This document shows, piece after piece, positions 1 to 7,265 of a DNA stretch of 10,251 nucleotides. Under the pieces are notes generated by a model. That model was given only the letters and a program-made list of their open reading frames with translations, was not told the origin of the DNA and ran no database searches. Within the stretch, counting starts at the first letter, position 1. Every line of letters begins with the position of its first letter. Source of the DNA: Acidobacteriota bacterium (lineage in GTDB: Bacteria; Acidobacteriota; Aminicenantia; Aminicenantales; Saccharicenantaceae); NCBI GenBank assembly GCA_003476685.1, contig DMVN01000261.1, forward strand, positions 15,913 through 26,163, given 5' to 3'. The position numbers and the translations under genes are program-made.

Positions 1-725
1 ATTTCATGGCCGAGACGGCCAAGATTCTGGCCCCCGGGAAAAAAGTTCTGCTGCCGGACCTGCGGGCCCGCTGCCCGATGGCCGACATGGTTCGCGGAGC
101 TGACCTGCGCTGGATGAAGCAGCAACATCCGGGGAAAAAAGTAGTGGCCTACGTTAATACCACGGCCGAAGTCAAAGCCGAAACTGATGTTTGCTGCACC
201 TCGGCCAACGCCATCAAGGTGGTCAGCAGCTTGCCAGATACAGAAATTATATTCGTCCCCGACCGCAACCTGGCCCACTATGTCAGCCAGAAAACCGGGA
301 AGAAGCTTCATATCTGGGACGGTTACTGCCCCATTCATGAAGAGATAAAGCCGAAGGATATTGAGAAAATGAAAAAACAGCATCCCGGGGCCGAGGTCTG
401 GGCCCATCCCGAATGCCGGCCTGATGTTCTGCCTCTGGCGGACTGGGTTCTTTCGACCGGCCAGATGATCAGGGAAGCCCGAAACAGCCAGGCCGGAGAA
501 ATAATCGTGGCCACCGAGGTCGGCATTCTGCACCGGTTGAGGAAAGAGAACCCGGACAAGAAATTCTATCCGGCCCGGGAAAAAGCTGTCTGCAAAAACA
601 TGAAGAGAATTAACCTGAAAAAAGTCTATCAGGCCCTGCTGCTGGAAGAACCAGAAGTGGTAGTGGACCCCGGCCTGGCCAACCGGGCCCGTGAAGCCAT
701 CAACCAGATGGTGCGTTTCGTCTGA
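1..725 (+). CDS. nadA: Quinolinate synthase NadA, 5'-truncated by window edge
   Basis: Quinolinate synthase condenses iminoaspartate with dihydroxyacetone phosphate to make quinolinate, the second step of de novo NAD synthesis, using a [4Fe-4S] cluster in the cytoplasm. The frame is open to the left edge; the first Met (base 6) is internal, because the opening MAETAKIL stretch normally lies well inside the protein. About 239 residues are visible, so roughly 60 N-terminal residues are missing from a family length near 300. Counting from that Met, Cys23 (RCPMAD), Cys108 (YCPIHE) and Cys196 (VCKNMK) are spaced about 85-88 residues apart, matching the three cluster ligands of characterised NadA. 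Other family landmarks are HPEC near 134-137, STGQM near 150-154 and TEVGILHRL near 170-178. It ends before a probable terminator, so it is likely the last gene of its transcript. Family assignment is firm. Confidence 0.95.
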   Translation, partial: FMAETAKILAPGKKVLLPDLRARCPMADMVRGADLRWMKQQHPGKKVVAYVNTTAEVKAETDVCCTSANAIKVVSSLPDTEIIFVPDRNLAHYVSQKTGKKLHIWDGYCPIHEEIKPKDIEKMKKQHPGAEVWAHPECRPDVLPLADWVLSTGQMIREARNSQAGEIIVATEVGILHRLRKENPDKKFYPAREKAVCKNMKRINLKKVYQALLLEEPEVVVDPGLANRAREAINQMVRFV

Positions 726-743
726 GAAACTGGAGATAGACCC

Positions 744-772
744 CGGGAAGCGCCTGCTCCCGTAGGTTGTTT
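744..772 (+). terminator. Probable Rho-independent terminator after nadA
   Basis: CGGG-A-AGC (744-751) pairs with GCTCCCG (756-762) around a GCCT loop, giving seven pairs with one bulged A. A T-rich stretch (TTGTTT, 767-772) follows after a few bases. It lies between the nadA stop and the rubrerythrin ribosome-binding site, where a terminator is expected. The T-tract is imperfect, so strength is uncertain. Confidence 0.45.
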
Positions 773-805
773 AGAAAATAAGCATAAGATTAAAAGGGAG
801 GATTG

Positions 806-1309
806 ATGAAAAAAATAACTGAAAACACGGTCAAGGAAGCCCTGGCCGGTGAAAGCCAGGCCCATCTCCGCTACAAGTTTTATGCCCAGAAAGCCAGGCA
901 GGAAAATCTGCCCAACATCGCTCGGTTGTTTGAAGCTGCCTCTTTTTCCGAGCAGGTTCATGCTTTGAATCATCTGAACGTGCTGGAAGGAGAAGGCAAT
1001 ACCACCGACAACCTGGGTAAAGCTTATGACGGGGAAAATTTTGAGGTTGAAGAAATGTACCCGGCTTATATCGCTGTGGCCAAGGAGCAGGGCGAGAAAA
1101 GAGCTGCTACCTATCATCAATATGCCCTGGCAGCCGAAAAGATCCACGCCAGCCTCTATGCCAGGGCCAAACAGGCCGCCAGCCAGGGTAGGGACCTGGA
1201 ATTGCCTGCCCTCCATATCTGTTCGGTCTGCGGTTTTACCATGGAGGGAGAAGCTCCCGACCACTGCCCGGTCTGCGGTGCTCCCAGAAGTAAGTTCGTC
1301 AATTTTTAA
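806..1309 (+). CDS. rbr: Rubrerythrin (diiron peroxidase with C-terminal rubredoxin domain)
   Basis: Rubrerythrins reduce hydrogen peroxide to water in the cytoplasm of anaerobes, taking electrons through a rubredoxin-type iron site. The 167-residue product has the usual order: a four-helix diiron domain (about 1-128) and a rubredoxin-like domain (about 135-167). Likely diiron ligands are Glu16 (GESQ), Glu49 and His52 (SEQVH), Glu83 (EEMYP), a Glu near 94 and Glu111/His114 (EKIH). The FeCys4 site is C139-x2-C142 and C154-x2-C157. I chose ATG 806 over the TTG one codon upstream because GGAGG at 797-801 leaves only a 4-base spacer even to the ATG. A perfect hairpin directly after the stop (AGCTG/CAGCT, 1309-1322) has no T-run. 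It appears to be transcribed alone, since the next gene starts 166 bases later. Confidence 0.95.
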   Translation: MKKITENTVKEALAGESQAHLRYKFYAQKARQENLPNIARLFEAASFSEQVHALNHLNVLEGEGNTTDNLGKAYDGENFEVEEMYPAYIAVAKEQGEKRAATYHQYALAAEKIHASLYARAKQAASQGRDLELPALHICSVCGFTMEGEAPDHCPVCGAPRSKFVNF

Positions 1310-1475
1310 GCTGATAACAGCTGCCAAAAGATTAAGGGCCGATAAATTTTCGGCTTCTCCAGGCAACTGGAATTTAATGACATTCCCGACAGAGTAATCC
1401 AGGTTCTCTTTTCTTGCTTTCTGGCCAGTCAAAAAGCTGATAAAATAGAAGAGCAAGCAAGCCGAAGGAGGACTT

Positions 1476-2591
1476 ATGAAACATACCTGGAAAGTGGCCC
1501 GCATTTCTGGCATTGATATCAAGGTTGATTCCAGCTGGCTGGTGATTTTCCTGCTGTTTACCTTTTCCCTGTCTGCTTTCTATTTTCCCCAGTCTTTTCC
1601 GGTTTCTAACCGGATGTATTACTGGCTTCTGGGACTTCTGACCAGCCTGCTGGTTTTTGCCTCAGTTCTGTTTCACGAATTGGCCCATTCTCTGACGGCC
1701 AAGAAGCAGGGCGAGAAGGTGGAGGATATTACTCTTTTCATCCTGGGCGGGGTGGCCCGGATAAGCGACGAGCCGGGAACGCCGCAAAAAGAATTCGTCA
1801 TGGCCCTGGTGGGGCCGGTCTCCAGCTTTGTCCTGGCTCTGTTTTTCATCCTGGTCTCAGTTCTGGTGGCGCCTTTTTCCAAGCCCATCCAGGTAGCCGC
1901 GGCTTACCTTGGTTATATCAATGCCATAGTCGGCGGGTTCAACCTGTTGCCCGGGTTTCCCATGGACGGCGGCCGGGTGCTGCGGGCCATTGTCTGGAAA
2001 GCCACCGGTGATTTGAAAAGAGCTACCAGGGTGGCCTCGCAGGTCGGGCAGGGCATTGCCTTTTTCCTGATCTTCTTTGGCATCTTCAGGTTTTTCCGGG
2101 GTAATCTGGGCGGGCTCTGGCTGGTGCTCATTGGCTGGTTCCTGCATAACGCGTCGGTCCAGGGCTACAGCCAGGTTCTGCTCAAATCATCCCTGGAGGG
2201 ACTCAAGGCTACCGACCTGATGAGCAAAGACTTTCAGTTCGTGGAGTCGGATCTGCCGCTGGAAGTCCTGGTCCAGGATTACGTCCTCAGGCAGCGGGAG
2301 AGGGTTTTCCTGGTAAAGGAAGGGGAGAAGCTGGCGGGCATCGTCTGCCTGGAAGACATAAAAAAATACCCGCGCGAACGCTGGCCGGAACTGCGAGTCC
2401 GGGAGGTGATGACCCCGGCCGAAAAGATTATTTACGTAACACCGGGAACTACCGGCGACCAGATTCTCCAGCGCCTGGCCACGGCCAATGTCAATCAGGT
2501 GCCGGTGCTGGAAGACGGCCAGGTTATTGGTATTGTCTGCCGCAATAATCTGCTTCAGGTTTTGCAGCTAAGAACCGAACTGGGAATTTAA
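1476..2591 (+). CDS. M50 site-2-protease-family zinc metallopeptidase with CBS domains
   Basis: This is a 371-residue multi-pass membrane protein of the site-2 protease (S2P/M50) family, which cleaves membrane-bound substrates within the bilayer. Hydrophobic segments lie near 20-40, 48-66, 108-133, 140-160 and 192-225. The zinc site is HELAH at 67-71; the distal ligand motif is [11 protein letters not shown] at about 156-166, with Asp164 as the expected third ligand. GGVARI (91-96) is another landmark of the CBS-containing subfamily. The C-terminal 130 residues form two CBS repeats (about 244-296 and 307-366, each starting near a VMT/LMS motif), which usually bind adenine nucleotides and may gate the protease. 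AAGGAGG at 1465-1471 supports the ATG. It heads a run of five genes with short spacing, and nth starts 18 bases downstream. The substrate cannot be deduced. Confidence 0.92.
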   Translation: MKHTWKVARISGIDIKVDSSWLVIFLLFTFSLSAFYFPQSFPVSNRMYYWLLGLLTSLLVFASVLFHELAHSLTAKKQGEKVEDITLFILGGVARISDEPGTPQKEFVMALVGPVSSFVLALFFILVSVLVAPFSKPIQVAAAYLGYINAIVGGFNLLPGFPMDGGRVLRAIVWKATGDLKRATRVASQVGQGIAFFLIFFGIFRFFRGNLGGLWLVLIGWFLHNASVQGYSQVLLKSSLEGLKATDLMSKDFQFVESDLPLEVLVQDYVLRQRERVFLVKEGEKLAGIVCLEDIKKYPRERWPELRVREVMTPAEKIIYVTPGTTGDQILQRLATANVNQVPVLEDGQVIGIVCRNNLLQVLQLRTELGI

Positions 2592-2609
2592 TTTTCAGGG
2601 AGGGGAGAG

Positions 2610-3359
2610 ATGGCAAAAGTCAAAGCCGTGGCTAAAAAGAAAAGCGCAAAAACCAAAACTGCGCAAGCTCCGGCTGTCTCCATCCGGGGTGGAAGTCTCG
2701 AAGAACGCCAGCAAAGAATCAGGGAAATAATAAAAATCCTGAGAAAAGAATATCCCCAGGTCAGGACGGCTTTAAATTACCGCACCCCGTTCGAACTGCT
2801 GGTGGCCACCATCCTGGCAGCCCAGTGCACCGATGAGCGGGTCAATAAAGTCACGCCGGCTCTTTTTCAGAAGTATCCCACCATCGAATCCCTGGCCCGG
2901 GCCAGGCAGGAAGAGCTGGAGAACGACATCCGTTCCACCGGGTTTTTCCGGAACAAAGCCCGTAACATCATAGCTCTATCGAAAAAGCTTGTTGAAGATT
3001 ATCAGGGCAAAGTCCCCGACTCCATGGAAGAGCTAATCAAACTACCGGGTGTGGCTCGCAAGACGGCTAACATTGTCCTGTCCTCGGCTTTCAGGAAAGC
3101 CGAAGGCATCGCCGTTGATACCCATGTCAGGAGGCTGTCGGAGCGCCTGGGGCTCAGTCGCCAGAATGACCCGGACAAGATCGAGCGCGATTTAATGGCC
3201 ATTGTGCCCCGGGCAGACTGGCTTGATTTCAATTATCTGCTGGTGGACCACGGGCGGAAGGTTTGCCAGGCCAGGAAACCGCTCTGTCCGCAGTGTGTCA
3301 TCCAGCATCTCTGTCCTTCCTTTGAAAAATTTTCTGGGCTGTATGCGGGGAGAAAATAG
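2610..3359 (+). CDS. nth: Endonuclease III (DNA glycosylase/AP lyase)
   Basis: Endonuclease III removes oxidised pyrimidines and cuts abasic sites in base-excision repair. The 249-residue protein shows the helix-hairpin-helix LPGVARKTA with catalytic Lys151, and the catalytic Asp170 in VDTHVRRL. A C-terminal [4Fe-4S] loop has C219-x6-C226-x2-C229-x5-C235, the canonical spacing. Residues 1-28 are a Lys/Ala-rich basic extension absent from the 211-residue E. coli enzyme; it may help DNA binding and looks disordered. The start follows a strong purine-rich site (GGGAGGGGAG, 2598-2607), so the extension seems genuine rather than a wrong start. Its stop codon directly abuts the next ATG, indicating translational coupling with the radical SAM gene. 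Confidence 0.95.
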   Translation: MAKVKAVAKKKSAKTKTAQAPAVSIRGGSLEERQQRIREIIKILRKEYPQVRTALNYRTPFELLVATILAAQCTDERVNKVTPALFQKYPTIESLARARQEELENDIRSTGFFRNKARNIIALSKKLVEDYQGKVPDSMEELIKLPGVARKTANIVLSSAFRKAEGIAVDTHVRRLSERLGLSRQNDPDKIERDLMAIVPRADWLDFNYLLVDHGRKVCQARKPLCPQCVIQHLCPSFEKFSGLYAGRK

Positions 3360-4379
3360 ATGGCGCGGCGCGAAGCCATGCTTTATCACAAGCAGGAAGG
3401 GAAGAAAGTGGTCTGTTCTCTCTGCGCCCACCGCTGTGTCCTGAATGAAGGGCAGTTCGGTATCTGCGGCGTGAGGCAGAACATAGACGGAATTCTTTAC
3501 ACCCATGTCTACGAAGAGGCTATCGCGGCCCATATCGACCCCATCGAGAAGAAACCATTCTTTCACTTTCTGCCAGGAAGCAAGTCTCTGTCCATAGCCA
3601 CCATTGGCTGCAATTTCCGCTGCCCCTTCTGCCAGAACTGGGAAATTTCTCAGACCAGGTTGTCTGACGGAAAGGGTGGCCTCAGGAGCAGCCATCTGCC
3701 GGTCAAGGAAGTGGTGCGCCAGGCGCTGCTCAACGACTGCCAGAGCATTTCCTATACTTACACCGAGCCCACCATCTTTTTTGAGTACGCTTTTGAGGCG
3801 GCCAAACTGGCGAAAGAATCGGGGTTAAAAAATAATTTTGTCACCAACGGTTATATGACGGCCGAAGCCCTTGAAGAAATCAAGCCCTACCTGGATGCGG
3901 CCAACGTCGACCTGAAATTTTTCCGGGATGAGAGCTACAAAAAAATGTGCAAGGCCCGGCTGCAGCCGGTTCTGGACAGCATCCGGAAGATGCGGGAGCT
4001 CGGTATCTGGGTGGAAGTTACGACCCTGGTAATACCTGGCTCGAACGATTCGGAAGAGGAGCTGAGGGGGATTGCCAGATTCCTGGTAAGCGTTGACCGG
4101 GATATCCCCTGGCACCTGAGCCGCTTTCACCCGGATTATGAATTCCTGGACACCCCGGCTACACCAGTCAGCACCTTGAGAAAGGCCAGGGAAATCGGCC
4201 GGGCCGAAGGCCTGCGCTACATCTACCTGGGTAATGTCTGGGGTGAGGGCGAAGATACTGTCTGTCCGAAGTGCGGAACAAATCTTATCCGACGGGAAGG
4301 TTTCTGGGTCAAATCAAACCTGCTGCAGGACAGCCAGTGCCCGAACTGCGGCCAGAAGATAGCCGGCATTTTTGTCTGA
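3360..4379 (+). CDS. amrS: AmrS-like radical SAM protein (AmmeMemoRadiSam system type)
   Basis: This 339-residue radical SAM enzyme has the C-x3-C-x2-C cluster motif at Cys84, Cys88 and Cys91 (CNFRCPFCQNW), which binds the [4Fe-4S] cluster that cleaves S-adenosylmethionine. It also has N-terminal cysteines (19, 22, 26, 36) and a C-terminal CxxC pair (C302/C305 and C327/C330) that looks like a zinc ribbon. This whole layout, including the GNVWGEGED stretch before the ribbon, matches the AmmeMemoRadiSam radical SAM family rather than the shorter pyruvate-formate-lyase activases it resembles in the core. The usual partners Memo and AMMECR1 are not in the window. The reaction of this family is not known to me. 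Its ATG follows the nth stop with no gap, and GGGGAG about ten bases upstream (inside nth) serves as ribosome-binding site. Family call is firm; function is open. Confidence 0.88.
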   Translation: MARREAMLYHKQEGKKVVCSLCAHRCVLNEGQFGICGVRQNIDGILYTHVYEEAIAAHIDPIEKKPFFHFLPGSKSLSIATIGCNFRCPFCQNWEISQTRLSDGKGGLRSSHLPVKEVVRQALLNDCQSISYTYTEPTIFFEYAFEAAKLAKESGLKNNFVTNGYMTAEALEEIKPYLDAANVDLKFFRDESYKKMCKARLQPVLDSIRKMRELGIWVEVTTLVIPGSNDSEEELRGIARFLVSVDRDIPWHLSRFHPDYEFLDTPATPVSTLRKAREIGRAEGLRYIYLGNVWGEGEDTVCPKCGTNLIRREGFWVKSNLLQDSQCPNCGQKIAGIFV

Positions 4380-4434
4380 AGTCAGTCTTTCCAGCTTGGT
4401 GGCTTCTGCTAAAATTATAATCAGGAAGTTGGCG

Positions 4435-4875
4435 ATGGAAAGGAAGTATGAGATTCTGGAGCACATGGCCGACGGCAAATTCCGGGCCTACGGAAGCAAC
4501 CTGGAAGAAGCTCTGGGCAATGCTGCTCTGGCCATGGTTTCGCTGATGTGGGACTGGGAAAAAATAAGACCGGTTCTTAGGGAAACGATTCAGCTTGAAG
4601 CTTCCAGCCCGGAACAGCTGACGGTCAAATTCCTGACCGAGTTGATTTATTTGCTGGAGGTCAAGTCCTTCCTGCTGGGCCGGGCGGATAAAATTGGGAT
4701 TGAAGAAGATGACCAGAATGGGAAAAAGATTTACAGGTTGAAAGCGGAAATAGCCGGAGACCGGCTCTCGCCGGATTATGAAATTTACGGCCAGGTTAAA
4801 GCCGTTACCTATAACGATATGAAAATTGAAAAAACCGACGACAGCCTGGTTATCCAGGTGGTCGTTGATATGTGA
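4435..4875 (+). CDS. Archease, RtcB RNA-ligase activator
   Basis: Archease is a small metal-binding protein that speeds guanylylation of RtcB and lets the ligase turn over repeatedly. I chose ATG 4435 (146 residues, beginning MERKYEILEHMAD) because archeases normally begin with this KYEILEH strand and AGGAAG at 4423-4428 gives a 6-base spacer. A longer reading from TTG 4372, overlapping amrS, adds 21 residues with no family counterpart. The N-terminal metal-site motif reads HMAD (His10-Asp13) where many members have HTAD; the Asp is kept. The C-terminus has the family pattern KAVTYNDMKIE followed by VVVDM with Asp145 next to last. It lies 8 bases upstream of rtcB, the expected operon partner, which strengthens the call. 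Confidence 0.9.
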   Translation: MERKYEILEHMADGKFRAYGSNLEEALGNAALAMVSLMWDWEKIRPVLRETIQLEASSPEQLTVKFLTELIYLLEVKSFLLGRADKIGIEEDDQNGKKIYRLKAEIAGDRLSPDYEIYGQVKAVTYNDMKIEKTDDSLVIQVVVDM

Positions 4876-4883
4876 GGTGAGCT

Positions 4884-6305
4884 ATGGACATCGTAAGAAT
4901 TAGCGATTTTATCTGGGAAATTCCCAAGTCGGGTGAGATGAAAGTTCCGGCCAGGATTTATGCTTCGGAGAAGCTGATAGAGCTGGCCAAAAGAGATCAG
5001 ACCTTGCAGCAGGCCCGTAATGTGGCCTGTCTGCCTGGAATCCAGCGTATGTCTTACGTGATGCCCGACGCTCACCAGGGTTATGGCTTTCCGATTGGTG
5101 GAGTGGCGGCATTTGACCTGGATGACGGGATAATTTCTCCTGGTGGGGTTGGCTACGACATAAATTGCGGGGTCAGGTTGCTGCGCACTGATTTTAAAGA
5201 GAGCGACATAACGGCCAAAAGAAAAGAACTTCTGGCTGAAATTTTCAAGGAAGTGCCGGCAGGAGTGGGCAAGGGCGGCATCACCAAGCTCAGCCGCAAT
5301 GTGCTGAAAGAGATTCTGGTCAGGGGGGCCGAATGGGCGGTGGAGCAAGGCTACGGTACGGCTGAAGATCTTGAGAGGACAGAAGAGAATGGCCGGATGA
5401 AGGATGCAGCCTGGGAATTTATTTCAGACAGGGCCATGGAGAGAGGCATTCCGCAGCTTGGAACTCTCGGCGCTGGCAATCATTTCCTGGAAATCCAAAA
5501 GGTGGACGAGATTTATGACGAGAGGGTGGCTAAGGCTTTCGGGATAGAGGAAAAAGGACAGGTGCTGGTGATGATTCACTGCGGCAGCCGCGGCCTGGGC
5601 CATCAGATTGCTACGGATTACATTGAACTGATGGAAAACAAGTTTGGCTTCAAGGGGCTGCCTGACAGAGAGTTGATCAACGCTCCGTTCAAATCTGACC
5701 TCGGCCAGCGGTATTACAAATCAATGTGCGCCGCGGTTAATTATGCTTTTGCTAACCGCCAGATGATTGCCCACTGGGTCAGGGATGTGTTCGCCAAGGT
5801 GATGGGTTCATCAAAGGGCATGAGGCAGATTTATGACGTCTGCCATAATGTGGCCAAAGTGGAGAAGCACACGGTCAACGGGAAAGAAAAGCTGCTATGC
5901 GTTCACCGGAAAGGGGCAACCAGAAGCTTTGGGCCGGGCAGGTCAGAAATTCCTGCGGTCTACCGGGCGGTGGGACAGCCGGTGCTCATTCCCGGCAGCA
6001 TGGGCACAGCTTCCTACATCCTGGTCGGCACAAAAGAAGCTGAGGAGCTGAGCTTCAGCTCCACGGCCCACGGCGCCGGACGGGTAATGAGCCGAAATGA
6101 AGCTCTGCGGCGGTTCCGGGGCGAGCAGATCAGAGACGAGCTGGCCAAAAAAGGGGTTGAGCTTAAAGCTACCAGCTGGAAGGGCGTGGCCGAAGAAGCC
6201 TCCGCTGCCTACAAGGATGTGGATGAAGTGGTCCGCGTCTCGCACGAAACCATGCTGGGTAAGTTAGTCGCCCGCGTCGTCCCCATCGGCGTCATGAAAG
6301 GCTAA
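4884..6305 (+). CDS. rtcB: tRNA-splicing/RNA-repair ligase RtcB
   Basis: RtcB is a GTP- and Mn-dependent ligase that joins RNA 2',3'-cyclic phosphate or 3'-phosphate ends to 5'-hydroxyl ends. The 473-residue protein is full length. Metal-site residues are in order and spaced as in the Pyrococcus enzyme: Asp92 and Cys95 (YDINCGV), His200 (GAGNH), His232 (IHCGSRG), His321 (VCHN), and His396 in AHGAGR, the residue expected to be guanylylated. MPDAHQGYGFPIGG (60-73) and IPGSMGTASY (369-378) are further signatures. AGGTGA at 4875-4880, overlapping the archease stop, sets the ATG. No rtcR-type regulator or RNA cyclase rtcA is visible, so this is the archease-linked type rather than the E. coli rtcBA type. 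A hairpin with T-runs follows the stop. Confidence 0.97.
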   Translation: MDIVRISDFIWEIPKSGEMKVPARIYASEKLIELAKRDQTLQQARNVACLPGIQRMSYVMPDAHQGYGFPIGGVAAFDLDDGIISPGGVGYDINCGVRLLRTDFKESDITAKRKELLAEIFKEVPAGVGKGGITKLSRNVLKEILVRGAEWAVEQGYGTAEDLERTEENGRMKDAAWEFISDRAMERGIPQLGTLGAGNHFLEIQKVDEIYDERVAKAFGIEEKGQVLVMIHCGSRGLGHQIATDYIELMENKFGFKGLPDRELINAPFKSDLGQRYYKSMCAAVNYAFANRQMIAHWVRDVFAKVMGSSKGMRQIYDVCHNVAKVEKHTVNGKEKLLCVHRKGATRSFGPGRSEIPAVYRAVGQPVLIPGSMGTASYILVGTKEAEELSFSSTAHGAGRVMSRNEALRRFRGEQIRDELAKKGVELKATSWKGVAEEASAAYKDVDEVVRVSHETMLGKLVARVVPIGVMKG

Positions 6306-6309
6306 AACG

Positions 6310-6340
6310 GGGGACACAATACTCATTCCCCAATTTTTTA
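6310..6340. terminator. Possible bidirectional terminator between rtcB and minus-strand module
   Basis: GGGGA (6310-6314) pairs with TCCCC (6327-6331) around a 12-base loop. On the plus strand it is followed by AA and six T's (6334-6339); on the minus strand by CG and four T's. It sits between convergent genes, so it could end both transcripts. The stem is only five pairs and the loop is long. The motif also resembles ends of dispersed repeat elements, so a repeat origin is possible. Confidence 0.45.
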
Positions 6341-6403
6341 TTACAAAAAGAAATAAAATATTGCCCTAAGTTGTGATTTCTCCGGAAAATTTTATTTTAA
6401 AGA

Positions 6404-6550
6404 CTATTTTTTTCCACCGCTAGGTTTTTTTGGAAGTTTCATAGGTGGGGGAGGGGGCACAAAGCCTTTTTTGTCTGTAGGCTCGGGCCTCTTCGGAGAT
6501 TCTGGAGGAACATAGCCTTCTTTAATGTTGGCCTTTTTATTTTTGTTCAT
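6404..6550 (-). CDS. Small proline-rich protein (48 aa), unknown function
   Basis: This short minus-strand gene encodes 48 residues, strongly basic and proline-rich. It contains two related units: K-E-G-Y-V-P-P (about 10-16) and K-K-G-F-V-P-P followed by three more prolines (about 27-36), then a KLPKKPSGGKK tail. AGGA at 6559-6562 sits 8 bases before the ATG; an alternative ATG at 6559 has no room for a ribosome-binding site. It starts 17 bases after the stop of the membrane-protein gene and has no promoter of its own that I can see, so the two are almost certainly cotranscribed. There is no signal peptide or membrane helix, and the chain should be extended or disordered, for example a ligand for a proline-binding domain. 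I do not recognise a named family. The repeat, the ribosome-binding site and the operon position argue that it is a real gene. Confidence 0.65.
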   Translation of the reverse strand: MNKNKKANIKEGYVPPESPKRPEPTDKKGFVPPPPPMKLPKKPSGGKK

Positions 6551-6567
6551 ATCGCTCATCCTTTTTT

Positions 6568-7032
6568 TTATAAGTTTATAATTACAAAAACCGCCAAAAA
6601 TATGAGACCCAATATAAAAAATGCTAGCGAAGAAATGTTAAGCCTATTTGTACAACGAGCCCATTTATTTTTTATATCTTGTTTATCTTTTTGGCTGTTT
6701 TGCTTCTGGCCTCTTGAATATTCTAATTCCAGAATTTCTCTTTGTTTTCTGCAGGCAAATTGACTAATAAGGAAAGAAATCAGAGTTGAAAGAAGGCTTA
6801 GAGAAAATCCCATCCATCCGAAAATAAGAAATAATTTAGTTCCGCATTTAATTGAAGGAACGATTTGCCTTATGAAGGCAAGAGAGAGACCAAAAGCGCC
6901 AGATGTGAGGGTTAGGATTGCTTTGTCGAATAGCCGCGCGCTCTCGCGTTCGGCGTCGACGAGCGCCTTTCGTTCATCAAGATAAACATGATATTCAAGA
7001 TCATCAGTTTTATTGTAATTATTCTCGCACAT
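6568..7032 (-). CDS. Three-helix membrane protein, unknown function (island gene)
   Basis: The 154-residue product has a soluble acidic/basic N-terminus (1-35, rich in Glu, Arg and Asp), then hydrophobic helices near 38-58, 65-92 and 131-153. Between helices 2 and 3 lies a Lys/Gln/Arg-rich segment (93-130) predicted to be a cytoplasmic coil. The stretch ERESARLFDKAILTLTSGAF before and into helix 1 looks like the conserved core. The start is set by a TTGACA/TATATT promoter only 17 bases upstream of the -10 box; the frame stays open another 53 codons upstream, but those would lie in and above the promoter. No enzyme motif is visible. The general build (N-terminal helix, paired membrane helices) recalls 2TM/SLATT-like effectors of defence systems, but I cannot assign it to that family. 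The AT-rich composition differs from the backbone and suggests transfer. Confidence 0.75.
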   Translation of the reverse strand: MCENNYNKTDDLEYHVYLDERKALVDAERESARLFDKAILTLTSGAFGLSLAFIRQIVPSIKCGTKLFLIFGWMGFSLSLLSTLISFLISQFACRKQREILELEYSRGQKQNSQKDKQDIKNKWARCTNRLNISSLAFFILGLIFLAVFVIINL

Positions 7033-7048
7033 TACGCTCTTGACCAAT

Positions 7049-7077
7049 AATATAAATATCTCGATTAAAGTTGTCAA
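7049..7077 (-). promoter_or_regulatory. Sigma-70-type promoter of the membrane/proline-rich module
   Basis: Read on the minus strand, TTGACA (7077-7072) is followed after exactly 17 bases by TATATT (7054-7049), a perfect -35 and a 5-of-6 -10 box. Transcription would start near 7042, giving a leader of only about ten bases (with weak AAGAG) before ATG 7032. This decides the start codon of the membrane-protein gene. Confidence 0.7.
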
Positions 7078-7265
7078 TTTTACCTTTGCATATATTCTGG
7101 GTCGGCACTCGAGACTTAATAGAGCTAATATTATGAATTTCATATTTATGATAAAAAGGGGAAATGTTTTTAATGGGGGCAAGGAATTCAATTAAATTCG
7201 ATTAGCCTACTACAGGGGATAAACATAAATAACAACTGTGTCGTTTATTATAAAAAGAAGAACTA

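Noticed and set aside
1309..1322. Perfect AGCTG/CAGCT hairpin after rubrerythrin as a terminator
   Set aside because: The stem is only five pairs and is followed by GCCAAAAG, not a T-run.
629..1522. Long open minus-strand frame of about 297 codons opposite rubrerythrin
   Set aside because: It is antisense to the clearly identified nadA end and rubrerythrin, has no recognisable motif, and has no ribosome-binding site logic; it is a mirror of coding bias.
3360..4379. Pyruvate-formate-lyase activating enzyme as the identity of the radical SAM gene
   Set aside because: The N-terminal cysteines, the C-terminal zinc-ribbon and the overall length fit the AmmeMemoRadiSam family better, and no glycyl-radical enzyme gene is nearby.
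4372..4434. TTG start of archease overlapping amrS
   Set aside because: The added 21 residues have no counterpart in archeases; ATG 4435 has a properly spaced AGGAAG and matches the family N-terminus.
7033..7191. Upstream 53-codon extension of the minus-strand membrane protein
   Set aside because: It runs through a well-formed TTGACA/TATATT promoter lying just before ATG 7032, so it cannot be part of the mRNA from that promoter, and its sequence resembles translated intergenic DNA.
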